Shown here: piece by piece, positions 1-6,334 of the stretch
How the letters are laid out: every line of letters begins with the position of its first letter
Position numbering within the stretch: position 1 is the first letter of the stretch
Assembly (NCBI GenBank): GCA_041557595.1
Contig: JBFFGE010000229.1
Location: 1 to 6,506 of the forward strand
Length of the DNA stretch: 6,506 nt
Direction of reading: 5' to 3'
Source: JAOTYV01 sp041557595
GTDB taxonomy: Bacteria; Pseudomonadota; Alphaproteobacteria; UBA8366
The notes under the pieces: model-generated
What the model saw: only the letters and a program-made list of their open reading frames with translations
Told to the model about the DNA's origin: nothing
Database searches by the model: none
Program-made: the position numbers and the translations under genes

Positions 1-918
1 CCCGGCGAGCATCAAGCCATCATCGACCGCAAGACGTGGGATGCCGTTCAGGCGACGCTCTGCACCAACGCGCCCACGCGCCGACACCGGACCAATGCGA
101 AGAGCCCGAGCCTGTTGACCGGGATCCTCTTTGACGAAGACGGCGACCGGATAACGCCCTCCTATTGCACCAAGCAGGGCCGTCGCTACTGCTACTATGT
201 CTCCCGCAATCCGGACTCCCGCACAGGCTGGCGGCTGCCGGCAAAGCCCATCGAGGACACGGTCCTCGACGCCACGATCGCTTTCCTCACCGACAAGGCC
301 CGTATCATCGCCTGTCTCGTTCCGGTCGCAACCCCCGCACGCCGGATAGAACCGATCCTGTCCCGCGCCACCGAACTCGGGCGACGACTCCGCGCCGCCA
401 ACCAAATTGAGCAGCGCTCGATGCTGCTGGACCTGGTCGATCGCATTGAGGTAACGCAGAACCGGCTCCGGGTTGTCTTTCACGCAGGAACGCTGCGAAA
501 ACGACTCGGCGCACCCGATCACGGCAGCAAAAAGACTGCTCCCAAGTCAAACGCGCTGCGCATCGATCTCGCGATTTCCCTCAAGCGGCGTGGCATCGAG
601 ACCAAGCTGATCATTGGTGGAAAGACAAGCCGAACACCCGATCCGGCACTGATCAAGGCCGTCAGGTCGGGCGCCACCTGGTTTGAGGAACTCCGAACCG
701 GCATCGCGGCTTCGGTTGGAGACCTGGCCAGGCGCCACGCCGTCCATCAGGGGGACGTCAGCCATGCGTTACCGCTCGCCTTTCTCGCGCCCGACATCGT
801 CGAGGCGATTCTCGACGGTCGCCACCCGGTCGAATTGACAGCCGTCCGCCTGAAGCGCGTCCGCCTACCACTTGCGTGGCCGGCCCAACGTCGAGTCCTC
901 GGGTTAAGCGACCAATAA
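1..918 (+). CDS. Large serine site-specific recombinase, C-terminal part (5' end outside window)
   Basis: The frame is open from the first base to the TAA at 916-918, giving 305 residues of a protein that starts left of the window. It resembles the C-terminal two thirds of resolvase/invertase-type large serine recombinases. The fragment opens with the PGEHQAIIDRKTWDAVQ segment, which ends the 'recombinase' DNA-binding domain. A degenerate zinc-ribbon block follows at about residues 38-70 (LLTGILFDEDG, then GRRYCYYVSR). After a linker comes the C-terminal block common in alphaproteobacterial members: a helix-turn-helix-like stretch (DLARRHAVHQGDVSHALPLA) followed by FLAPDIVEAILDGR and LPLAWPAQRRVLGL. 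The catalytic serine domain would be upstream and cannot be checked. These enzymes cut and rejoin DNA to move or invert phages, islands and other elements. The gene points towards the 3' end of tRNA-Ala, which suggests the edge of an integrated element. Whether the full gene is intact is unknown. Confidence 0.85.
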   Translation, partial: PGEHQAIIDRKTWDAVQATLCTNAPTRRHRTNAKSPSLLTGILFDEDGDRITPSYCTKQGRRYCYYVSRNPDSRTGWRLPAKPIEDTVLDATIAFLTDKARIIACLVPVATPARRIEPILSRATELGRRLRAANQIEQRSMLLDLVDRIEVTQNRLRVVFHAGTLRKRLGAPDHGSKKTAPKSNALRIDLAISLKRRGIETKLIIGGKTSRTPDPALIKAVRSGATWFEELRTGIAASVGDLARRHAVHQGDVSHALPLAFLAPDIVEAILDGRHPVELTAVRLKRVRLPLAWPAQRRVLGLSDQ

Positions 919-1118
919 AACCGTCGGTCAGGCTCGCAGCAGCCGCTAAGTTATGGTCACCGGAATCAGCCGACGGAGACGATTGCGCAAATCGGCCTGG
1001 AGACCGTCGCATTCCGCGTCTCCCGGTCATGACAGGGGCGTCGATTAGGCGCCAGACCCGCGGAAAACTGCGCATCTGCGATATTTCATAACATATTGGT
1101 ATAGAACGGCAAATTAGG

Positions 1119-1194
<76 letters not shown>

Positions 1195-1207
1195 ATCCAT
1201 ATGCCCG

Positions 1208-1230
1208 CCGGCACGCAATGGGTGCGCCGG
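1208..1230 (-). other. Hairpin in the 5' leader of the tRNA-Ala precursor
   Basis: On the minus strand CCGGC-GCA, loop CCCAT, TGC-GT-GCCGG can pair as an 8-bp stem with a 2-nt bulge. It lies between the predicted transcription start (about 1234) and the mature tRNA 5' end at 1194. It would sit in the leader removed by RNase P. The pairing is seen directly; any role in processing is inference. Confidence 0.4.
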
Positions 1231-1240
1231 GAGCGAGCGG

Positions 1241-1269
1241 AATATGTGAAGACTGGCGCCCGCTGTCAA
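1241..1269 (-). promoter_or_regulatory. Promoter of tRNA-Ala
   Basis: On the minus strand a perfect -35 box TTGACA (1269-1264) is followed after 17 bases by CATATT (1246-1241), a 4/6 match to TATAAT. The start site would be near 1234, about 40 bases before the mature tRNA. Spacing, box quality and position all fit a strong sigma-70-type housekeeping promoter, as expected for a tRNA gene. Confidence 0.75.
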
Positions 1270-1289
1270 GCATGGCGAACACACGACCC

Positions 1290-1319
1290 TTGCCACCCTT
1301 CGCCGGTTACAGCTAGGTT
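1290..1319 (+). promoter_or_regulatory. Candidate promoter of the yggT-folD transcription unit
   Basis: TTGCCA (1290-1295) is followed after 18 bases by TAGGTT (1314-1319). The start site would be near 1326, some 29 bases before the yggT start codon. The -35 is good and the -10 is only a 3/6 match. It is placed back to back with the tRNA promoter, about 20 bp away. Confidence 0.4.
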
Positions 1320-1354
1320 GCCGGCGGAAGAAAACCGGGAACAGGTCCTAATCC

Positions 1355-1636
1355 ATGAACGCGATTTTGTGGTTGATCACGACCGTGATCGATCTTTACG
1401 TCTGGATCATCATTCTTCAGGTGGTGTTGAGCTGGCTGATCGCCTTCAACGTGATCAACACGCAAAACCGCTTCGTCTACCTGGTGGGGGATTTCCTGTA
1501 TCGGGTTACCGAACCGGCGCTGCGGCCGATCCGCCGGATCCTGCCCAATCTGGGCGGGATCGACCTGTCGCCGATCGTGCTGCTGCTGCTGCTGTATTTC
1601 GCGCAGCGCCTGCTGTTCGAATACTGGCCCCGGTGA
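1355..1636 (+). CDS. yggT: YggT family inner-membrane protein
   Basis: A 93-residue hydrophobic protein of the YggT family, of normal length for the single-repeat alphaproteobacterial form. The first membrane segment spans about residues 3-31. A loop or amphipathic part follows (RFVYLVGDFLYRVTEPALRPIRRILPNLGG, about 39-68), and a second membrane segment lies at about 70-89. The TEPxLRPIRRxLPNxGGIDxSPIV signature is the most diagnostic part. It is an integral protein of the cytoplasmic membrane. Family members have been linked to osmotic tolerance and, in some bacteria, to division or envelope functions, but the biochemical role is unsettled. The ATG at 1355 is preceded by a modest AGG at 1343-1345. 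A DUF167-like remnant and folD follow in the same direction, a familiar neighbourhood in alphaproteobacteria. Confidence 0.9.
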   Translation: MNAILWLITTVIDLYVWIIILQVVLSWLIAFNVINTQNRFVYLVGDFLYRVTEPALRPIRRILPNLGGIDLSPIVLLLLLYFAQRLLFEYWPR

Positions 1637-1643
1637 TCGATTT

Positions 1644-1772
1644 GTGATCGCATTGGGGATCGCTTCGGTGACCCCGAAAACGCGGTCCGACCGGATTGAC
1701 GGCGGCGCCGCCGGCGACCCGGTCCCGCTCGCGGCGCGGCTCGATCGATGGATCAAGGAGAACAATGGCTGA
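1644..1772 (+). pseudogene. Possible DUF167 (YggU-like) gene remnant, 42 codons
   Basis: The gap between yggT and folD contains an open frame from GTG 1644 to TGA 1770-1772, overlapping the first codons of folD. Two stretches look like opposite ends of DUF167 proteins. VTPKTRSDRIDG resembles the N-terminal VTPKxxxDxIxG block, and GDPVPLAARLDRWI resembles the C-terminal GDPxALAxRLxxW tail. The middle of the domain (roughly 50-60 residues) is absent, and normal DUF167 proteins are about 100 residues. A DUF167 gene commonly sits exactly between yggT and folD in alphaproteobacteria, which supports reading this as an internally deleted leftover. No Shine-Dalgarno precedes the GTG. The resemblance is short and judged by eye, so the frame could also be chance open sequence in GC-rich DNA. 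Confidence 0.38.
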
Positions 1773-2658
1773 GTCGAACATCATCGACGGCAAGGCGTTT
1801 GCCGCCGGTCTGCGCGTCCGCGTGGCGGCGGCGGCCGAGAAAATCCGCGCGGCGCACGGGCTGACGCCCGGCCTCGCCGTCGTTCTGGTCGGCGAGAATC
1901 CCGCCAGCCAGATCTATGTGCGCAACAAGCGGAAGCAAACCGTCGAAGCGGGCATGCAAAGCTTCGAGCACAGCCTGCCCACCGACACGACGGAGGCGGC
2001 GCTGCTGTCGCTGATCGATCAACTGAACCGCGATCTCGCGGTGCACGGTATCCTGGTGCAATTGCCGCTGCCGGATCAGATCGACGGCGACAAGGTGCTG
2101 GATGCAATCGACCCGGCCAAGGATGTGGACGGATTCCACCTCATCAATGCGGGCCGGCTCGCCACCGGCGGCGGCGGCATGGTGCCGTGCACGCCGCTCG
2201 GTTGCCTGATGATGCTGAAGGACCGGCTCGGCGATTTGTCCGGGCTGGAGGCGGTCGTGGTCGGCCGGTCGAATATCGTCGGCAAGCCGATGGCGGCGCT
2301 GCTGCTCGGCGAGAACTGCACCGTGACCGTGGCCCATTCGCGGACCCGCGATCTGCCCGCGGTGTGCCGGCGCGCCGATATCCTGATCGCCGCGGTCGGC
2401 CGGCCCGAGATGATTCGCGGCGACTGGATCAAGCCCGGCGCGGCGGTGATCGACGTCGGGATCAACCGGGTGCCGAAGCCCGGCGAAGACGGCAAGTACC
2501 GGCTGGTCGGCGATGTCGCCTTCGCCGAAGCGGCCGAGGTCGCGGGCGCGATCACGCCGGTGCCGGGCGGCGTCGGGCCAATGACCATCGCCTGCCTGTT
2601 AATGAACACGCTGACCGCCGCCTGCCGCCAGGCCGGCATCGCGGAACCGGAAATCTAA
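1765..2658 (+). CDS. folD: Bifunctional 5,10-methylenetetrahydrofolate dehydrogenase / methenyl-THF cyclohydrolase
   Basis: FolD oxidises 5,10-methylene-THF to 5,10-methenyl-THF with NADP+, then hydrolyses it to 10-formyl-THF. This cytoplasmic step feeds purine and formyl-methionine synthesis. The 297-residue length is normal. The catalytic YxxxK pair is Y51 and K55 (IYVRNKRK). GILVQLPLP at 95-103 and KDVDGFH at 119-125 line the folate site. VVGRSNIVGKP (165-175) is the NADP-binding signature of the Rossmann domain, and the C-terminal TPVPGGVGPMT motif is present. The ATG at 1765 is chosen because AAGGAG lies just before it (1755-1760) and the protein then begins with the usual IIDGK segment. 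The in-frame ATG at 1696 would add an unrelated arginine-rich stretch. Its stop overlaps the stop of the convergent DUF3253 gene, with no terminator hairpin between them. Confidence 0.97.
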   Translation: MAESNIIDGKAFAAGLRVRVAAAAEKIRAAHGLTPGLAVVLVGENPASQIYVRNKRKQTVEAGMQSFEHSLPTDTTEAALLSLIDQLNRDLAVHGILVQLPLPDQIDGDKVLDAIDPAKDVDGFHLINAGRLATGGGGMVPCTPLGCLMMLKDRLGDLSGLEAVVVGRSNIVGKPMAALLLGENCTVTVAHSRTRDLPAVCRRADILIAAVGRPEMIRGDWIKPGAAVIDVGINRVPKPGEDGKYRLVGDVAFAEAAEVAGAITPVPGGVGPMTIACLLMNTLTAACRQAGIAEPEI

Positions 2659-2966
2659 CCTGCGGCGCCCACGAGGCGGAGCCGGACCACGCCCTTGACG
2701 TCGTTCGGATCGACCGGTTCGCCCTTGCGGACAAGCTCGATACGGCCCTGCCGGGCCAGATGGATCGCTTGCTGACGCACCGCCCGTTTGTAGCGCCGCC
2801 ACAATTCGGGACCGTCCTTAGGCTTGCGCCGGGTCTCGGCGACCGCGCGCGCCGCGTCCATCAAGCTGATCGATTTATCGGCCGGCAGCGCGCCCAACGT
2901 GTCCAGGATCACCGCAGCCACCGGGTCGAGGCCGGCGGAGTCTTTCGTGTCGGCGGAACCGGTCAT
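2655..2966 (-). CDS. DUF3253 family protein
   Basis: A 103-residue basic soluble protein that I recognise as DUF3253, a small family of unknown function predicted to have a winged-helix-like fold. The matching features are DPVAAVILDTLG at 14-25, a serine/alanine helix (KSISLMDAARAVAE, 31-44), a central tryptophan (W56) with RRYKRAVRQQAIHLARQGRI, and the C-terminal RKGEPVDPNDVKGVVRLR (80-97). The last is the family's usual KGxxVDPxxxKGxxRLR ending. No signal peptide or membrane segment is visible. The ATG at 2966-2964 is preceded by AAGGAG with 6-base spacing on the minus strand, so the longer in-frame extension up to 3128 is rejected. A DNA- or RNA-binding role is suggested only by the predicted fold and charge. 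The TAG at 2657-2655 overlaps the folD stop. Confidence 0.82.
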   Translation of the reverse strand: MTGSADTKDSAGLDPVAAVILDTLGALPADKSISLMDAARAVAETRRKPKDGPELWRRYKRAVRQQAIHLARQGRIELVRKGEPVDPNDVKGVVRLRLVGAAG

Positions 2967-3000
2967 GGGGCGCTCCTTGTCGGGCCGGCGATGAAAGCGA

Positions 3001-3042
3001 GGCGTCCATTTACGGACAGGCAAGCGGGTTTGACTGGACGCC
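3001..3042. repeat. Inverted repeat in the divergent DUF3253/nnrU-like spacer
   Basis: GGCGTCC at 3001-3007 and GGACGCC at 3036-3042 form a perfect 7-bp inverted repeat 28 bases apart. The right half overlaps the -35 region proposed for the nnrU-like gene. It could be a two-site operator for a dimeric regulator, but a 7-bp repeat in GC-rich DNA can arise by chance. Confidence 0.25.
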
Positions 3043-3063
3043 GGGCGCCGGGCGGAGAATAAT
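3035..3063 (+). promoter_or_regulatory. Candidate promoter of the nnrU-like gene
   Basis: TGGACG (3035-3040, 4/6 match to TTGACA) and AATAAT (3058-3063, 5/6 match to TATAAT) are separated by 17 bases. The start site would fall at about 3070-3072, at or within two bases of the ATG at 3072. The transcript would then be leaderless or nearly so. An alternative pairing of TTGACT at 3030-3035 with GAGAAT at 3055-3060 has a poorer 19-base spacing. Confidence 0.4.
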
Positions 3064-3071
3064 CCGCGGCA

Positions 3072-3764
3072 ATGATCGGAACATCGCACGGATTGATCCT
3101 GGCAGTCGCCGTTTTTGTCGGCGGGCATTTCTTCCTGTCGAGCCTAGCGGTGCGCGAACCGCTCATCAAGGCGCTCGGGGCGAACGGTTTCCGTCTGCTG
3201 TATTCGGTGATGGCGCTCGCATCGCTGGCATGGACCATTCTCGCGTTTCGCGCCGCGCCGGCGGTGCCGTTATGGGACCCCGGCCCCGCGCTCCGCCATG
3301 CGCCGCTGGCGATCATGCCGATCGCCGCGATCCTGCTGGCCGCCGGGAATTCCACGCCCAATGTGACGGCGGTCGCCGGCGAACGCCATGCCGAGGGTCC
3401 GCGCCCGGCCGGCGGCATCGTCACGATCACGCGCCACCCGGTGCTTTGGGGGATCGGCCTGTGGGCGATCGCCCATCTGCTGGCCAATGGCGACGAGGCC
3501 AGCGCCGCCCTGTTCGGCGGCATGGCAATCCTTGCCTTCGGCGGCATGGCGCATATCGACCAGCGGCGCCGCGCGACGCTGGGCGCCGCCTGGGGGCCGA
3601 TCGCGCTCAGCACGTCGGTCGTCCCCTTCGCCGCCGCGCTGCAGGGCCGGACCCGGATCGACTGGGCCGGCATCGGCCCGTGGCGGGTGCTCGCCGGTCT
3701 CGCGCTGTACGGCGCGCTGATCCTGCTGCATGGCTGGGCCGGCGTGCCCGTGTGGCCGGCGTGA
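3072..3764 (+). CDS. NnrU family integral membrane protein
   Basis: A 230-residue polytopic membrane protein of the NnrU family, named from a nitrite/nitric-oxide reduction locus in Rhodobacter and related to plant zeta-carotene isomerase (Z-ISO), a heme protein. About six hydrophobic segments are visible, near residues 6-24, 39-59, 77-93, 123-139, 144-162 and 203-222. The family signature ITRHPVLWGIGLWAIAHLLANGD lies at 119-141. It is followed by the FGGMAILAFGGMAHIDQRR segment (148-166). Histidines H6, H19, H122 and H135 are candidates for heme or metal binding by family analogy. No denitrification or carotenoid gene is nearby, so the physiological role cannot be inferred. The nearest purine-rich GGCGGAG is about 14 bases before the ATG, too far for a good Shine-Dalgarno, and the proposed promoter would leave almost no leader. 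No alternative start is clearly better. Confidence 0.85.
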   Translation: MIGTSHGLILAVAVFVGGHFFLSSLAVREPLIKALGANGFRLLYSVMALASLAWTILAFRAAPAVPLWDPGPALRHAPLAIMPIAAILLAAGNSTPNVTAVAGERHAEGPRPAGGIVTITRHPVLWGIGLWAIAHLLANGDEASAALFGGMAILAFGGMAHIDQRRRATLGAAWGPIALSTSVVPFAAALQGRTRIDWAGIGPWRVLAGLALYGALILLHGWAGVPVWPA

Positions 3765-3766
3765 AT

Positions 3767-3878
3767 TAGGACCATTTCTTGATTAAAATGACTTATATGA
3801 AATGGTCTATCTCTTGGTTTTTTACGCAAATACGTCGTCGCGAACCGTTTCGTTTCGCTCGGGATTTGCGCTAGGACC
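3767..3878. repeat. Two-hairpin intergenic repeat (MITE-like) flanked by TAGGACC direct repeats
   Basis: The entire spacer between two convergent genes is one structured, AT-richer block. The left hairpin pairs GACCATTTC (3770-3778) with GAAATGGTC (3799-3807), 9 bp perfect, around an AT-rich loop. The right hairpin pairs CGCAAAT (3825-3831) with ATTTGCG (3864-3870), with an inner GCGAA/TTCGC pair at 3840-3844 and 3854-3858. They are joined by a segment reading TCTATCTCTTGG plus six T at 3818-3823. The heptamer TAGGACC occurs at 3767-3773 and again at 3872-3878. The architecture resembles a dispersed repeat I recall from Bradyrhizobium-like genomes: hairpin, TATCTCTT, T-run, ACGCAA, second hairpin, CTAG end. 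The right edge overlaps the argG stop codon. The left hairpin plus T-run might also slow transcription leaving the nnrU-like gene, although the T-run starts 10 bases after the stem. Confidence 0.6.
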
Positions 3879-5100
3879 CGCCCCGCCGGTTCGCCAACCG
3901 CAGCCGTAGCGCATTCAGTTTGATGAAGCCCTCGGCGTCGCGCTGGTCGTAGACCGTGTCCGCCTCGAAGGTGACGTGGTCGAGGCTGTACAGCGAATTC
4001 GGGCTTTCGCGGCCGATTACATGCACCGCGCCCTTGTAGAGTTTCAGCCGCACCCGCCCGCTCACCGGTTCCTGGCTCTTGTCGATCAAGGCCTGCAACA
4101 TGGTGCGTTCGGGGGAGAACCAGAACCCGTTGTAGATCATCGAGGCGTAGCGCGGCATCAGCTCGTCCTTGAGATGCGCCGCCTCGCGGTCGAGCGTGAT
4201 CGATTCGATCGCCCGGTGGGCGGTGAGCAACACCGTGCCGCCGGGCGTCTCGTACACGCCGCGCGACTTCATGCCGACGAAACGGTTCTCGACCAGGTCG
4301 AGCCGGCCGATGCCGTTGGCGCCGCCCAGCCGGTTCAGTTCGGTCAACAACGCCGCCGGGCCGAGCGTCTTGCCGTCGACCGCCACCGGATCGCCGCGCT
4401 CGAAATCGATTGCGACGACCGTCGGCGTGTCGGGCGCGTCCTCCGGAGCCACGGTGCGGGAATAGATGTATTCCGGCGCTTCGGCCGCCGGGTCTTCGAG
4501 CACCTTGCCCTCAGCCGAGATGTGCAGCAGGTTCGCATCGACCGAGAACGGCGCCTCGCCGCGCTTGTCCTTCGGCACGGGAATCTGATGCTTTTCGGCG
4601 TAATCGATCAGCGTGGTGCGGCTGTTGAGGTCCCATTCGCGCCACGGCGCGATCACCTTGATTTCCGGATTGAGCGCGTAATAGGAAAGCTCGAACCGCA
4701 CCTGATCGTTGCCCTTGCCGGTCGCGCCATGGGCGACGGCGTCGGCGCCGGTTTCGCGCGCGATCTCGATCTGGCGCTTGGCGATCAACGGCCGCGCGAT
4801 CGAGGTTCCGAGCAAATAGACGCCCTCATAAACCGCATTGGCGCGGAACATCGGGTAAACGTAGTCGCGCACGAATTCGTCGCGCAGATCGTCGACATAG
4901 ATTTCCTTGATGCCGAACATCTCGGCTTTCTTGCGCGCGGGCTCCAGCTCCTCGCCCTGGCCAAGATCGGCGGTGAAGGTCACCACCTCGCAACCATAGC
5001 GTTCCTGCAGCCATTTCAGAATGACCGAGGTATCGAGCCCGCCGGAATAGGCCAGCACCACTTTTTTCACTTTGTCGACTGTATCCACTGTATCGACCAT
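3871..5100 (-). CDS. argG: Argininosuccinate synthase
   Basis: ArgG joins citrulline and aspartate in an ATP-dependent reaction (AMP and pyrophosphate released) to make argininosuccinate, the penultimate step of arginine synthesis, in the cytoplasm. The 409-residue protein is of normal length. The ATP-binding PP-loop AYSGGLDTS is at 17-25. YLLGTSIARP (95-104) and HGATGKGNDQVRFE (124-137) are the conserved substrate/ATP-site motifs. The C-terminal half contains ENRFVGMKSRGVYETPGG and the oligomerisation tail ending in FIKLNALRLRLANRRGGS. The ATG at 5100-5098 is preceded on the minus strand by GGAGG with about 10-base spacing. It yields a short VDT-repeat leader before KVKKVVLAYSGG, so the longer frame to 5160 is rejected. 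The stop TAG at 3873-3871 lies at the edge of the intergenic repeat. It follows rlmN in the same direction but appears to have its own promoter. Confidence 0.97.
   Translation of the reverse strand: MVDTVDTVDKVKKVVLAYSGGLDTSVILKWLQERYGCEVVTFTADLGQGEELEPARKKAEMFGIKEIYVDDLRDEFVRDYVYPMFRANAVYEGVYLLGTSIARPLIAKRQIEIARETGADAVAHGATGKGNDQVRFELSYYALNPEIKVIAPWREWDLNSRTTLIDYAEKHQIPVPKDKRGEAPFSVDANLLHISAEGKVLEDPAAEAPEYIYSRTVAPEDAPDTPTVVAIDFERGDPVAVDGKTLGPAALLTELNRLGGANGIGRLDLVENRFVGMKSRGVYETPGGTVLLTAHRAIESITLDREAAHLKDELMPRYASMIYNGFWFSPERTMLQALIDKSQEPVSGRVRLKLYKGAVHVIGRESPNSLYSLDHVTFEADTVYDQRDAEGFIKLNALRLRLANRRGGS
5062..5097 (-). repeat. Imperfect 9-bp tandem repeat at the start of argG
   Basis: Directly after the ATG the minus strand reads GTCGATACA, GTGGATACA, GTCGACAAA, GTGAAAAAA. 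These are four degenerate 9-base units giving V-D-T-V-D-T-V-D-K-V-K-K. The first two units differ by one base. The pattern is what slipped-strand duplication of a 9-bp unit would leave. It lies before the conserved VVLAYSGG core, so changes in copy number would probably be tolerated. Confidence 0.6.
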
Positions 5101-5149
5101 CGCCGCGTATCCTCCGCGAGAGCCCGGCACACCGCCCGGATGGCGGCGG

Positions 5150-5177
5150 AGTATAGGCAAGGAATGTCAGGCCGCAA
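5150..5177 (-). promoter_or_regulatory. Candidate argG promoter in the rlmN-argG gap
   Basis: On the minus strand TTGCGG (5177-5172) and TATACT (5155-5150, 5/6 match to TATAAT) are separated by 16 bases. The start would be near 5143, leaving a leader of about 43 bases that contains the GGAGG ribosome site. This suggests argG can be transcribed on its own as well as by read-through from rlmN. The -35 is weak (3/6). Confidence 0.5.
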
Positions 5178-5188
5178 GCGATGCGGGC

Positions 5189-6325
5189 TCAGCCCCGCGC
5201 CGACGCCCGCACCCGTTCGCTGTCGCTCTTGAGCTGACCGCAGGCCGCCAGGATATCGCGTCCGCGCGGGGTACGGATCGTGGCCACATAGCCCGCCCGG
5301 TTGAGGATATCCGCAAACGCGCGGATCCGGGTCGTGCTCGAGCATTCATAGGCGACGCCGGGCCAGGGATTGAAGGGGATCAAATTGATCTTGGCCGGAA
5401 TGTCTTTCACCAGCCGCGCCAGTTCGCGCGCATCCGCCGGCGAATCGTTGACGCCCTTGAGCATCACGTATTCGAAGGTAATGCGCCGCGCATTGCTGCC
5501 GCCGGGATAGGCGCGGCACGCCGCCAGCAATTCGGCGATCGGCCATTTGCGGTTGATCGGCACCAGCACGTCGCGCACCGCATCGGTCACCGCGTGAAGC
5601 GAAATCGCCAGCATGACGTCGATCTCCTCGCCGCAGCGCCGGATCATCGGCACGACGCCGGAGGTCGAGAGCGTGATCTTGCGGCGCGAGATCGCGACGC
5701 CTTCGGCGTCCTTGACGATAATCAGCGCCTTCTTGACGTTGTCGAAATTATACATCGGCTCGCCCATGCCCATCATGACGATATTGGTGAGCCGGCGCCC
5801 TTCCGACGGCGCCGGCCACTCATCGAAGGCATCGCGCGCCAGCATGACCTGACCGACGATCTCCGACGGCGTCAGGTTGCGCACGAGCTTCTGCGTACCG
5901 GTATGACAGAAACTGCAGGTGAGCGTGCAGCCGACCTGGCTGGAGACGCAGAGCGTGCCGCGGTCGGGTTCGGGAATGTGCACCGTTTCGGCTTCGTTGC
6001 CGTCCTCGAAACCGACCAGCCATTTCCGCGTGCCGTCCGACGAGCGCTGTTCGGTATTGATGCGCAGCCGGTCGATGCGGAATTCCTCGGCCAACGTCGC
6101 GCGCAGCTTTTTCGACAGATTGGTCATGGCGTCGAAATCCAGGACGCCCCGGTTGTAGACCCATTGAAAAATCTGGTTCGCGCGAAATCGTTCGACGCCG
6201 AGCGGCGCCAGCGCCGCCGCCAGGTCGTCCCGATCCATGCCGACGAGGTTCGGACGCGCATCGGCAACCGGCGCCAAGGGGCCGCCGGGCTTGAACTGTT
6301 CCAATTCGGGTGCGCTGTTTTGCAT
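5189..6325 (-). CDS. rlmN: Dual-specificity 23S rRNA (A2503-C2) / tRNA (A37-C2) methyltransferase, radical SAM
   Basis: RlmN methylates C2 of A2503 in the peptidyl-transferase centre of 23S rRNA and of A37 in some tRNAs, tuning translational fidelity. The 378-residue protein has the normal N-terminal accessory domain (PNLVGMDRDDLAAALAPLG, then FRANQIFQWVYNRG at 47-60). The radical-SAM barrel carries the CxxxCxxC cluster ligands C133, C137 and C140 in VGCTLTCSFCHTG. GMGEP is at 186-190, STSG at 220-223 and SLHA at 242-245. The two catalytic cysteines expected for the RlmN/Cfr mechanism are visible: C126 (TLCVSSQVGC) and C362 (RDILAACGQLKS). The QLKS ending with a short basic tail matches alphaproteobacterial RlmN. 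The ATG at 6325-6323 gives a sensible N-terminus. The frame stays open to 6472, but that part runs through the promoter and palindrome. No Shine-Dalgarno precedes the ATG. The gene lies 88 bp upstream of argG. Confidence 0.96.
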   Translation of the reverse strand: MQNSAPELEQFKPGGPLAPVADARPNLVGMDRDDLAAALAPLGVERFRANQIFQWVYNRGVLDFDAMTNLSKKLRATLAEEFRIDRLRINTEQRSSDGTRKWLVGFEDGNEAETVHIPEPDRGTLCVSSQVGCTLTCSFCHTGTQKLVRNLTPSEIVGQVMLARDAFDEWPAPSEGRRLTNIVMMGMGEPMYNFDNVKKALIIVKDAEGVAISRRKITLSTSGVVPMIRRCGEEIDVMLAISLHAVTDAVRDVLVPINRKWPIAELLAACRAYPGGSNARRITFEYVMLKGVNDSPADARELARLVKDIPAKINLIPFNPWPGVAYECSSTTRIRAFADILNRAGYVATIRTPRGRDILAACGQLKSDSERVRASARG

Positions 6326-6334
6326 GCGGAGGAT

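Noticed and set aside
995..1026. Inverted repeat GGAGAC/GTCTCC (999-1004 and 1018-1023) after the recombinase as a terminator
   Set aside because: The stem is short with a 13-base loop, no T-run follows on either strand, and it lies 80 bases past the stop codon.
1696..1764. Upstream in-frame ATG extending folD by 23 codons
   Set aside because: The added residues are Ala/Arg-rich and unlike FolD, and AAGGAG is positioned for the ATG at 1765.
2187..3062. 291-codon open frame on the plus strand across the folD 3' half and the DUF3253 gene
   Set aside because: Arginine-rich out-of-frame reading of folD joined to the complement of the DUF3253 gene; no ribosome site or recognisable domain.
5172..5186. 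CCGCA/TGCGG hairpin just after the rlmN stop as a terminator
   Set aside because: Only 5 bp, no T-run, and it overlaps the proposed argG -35 box.
3976..5232. 418-codon open frame on the plus strand opposite argG
   Set aside because: Shadow of argG; the translation has no family features while the minus strand encodes a complete argininosuccinate synthase.
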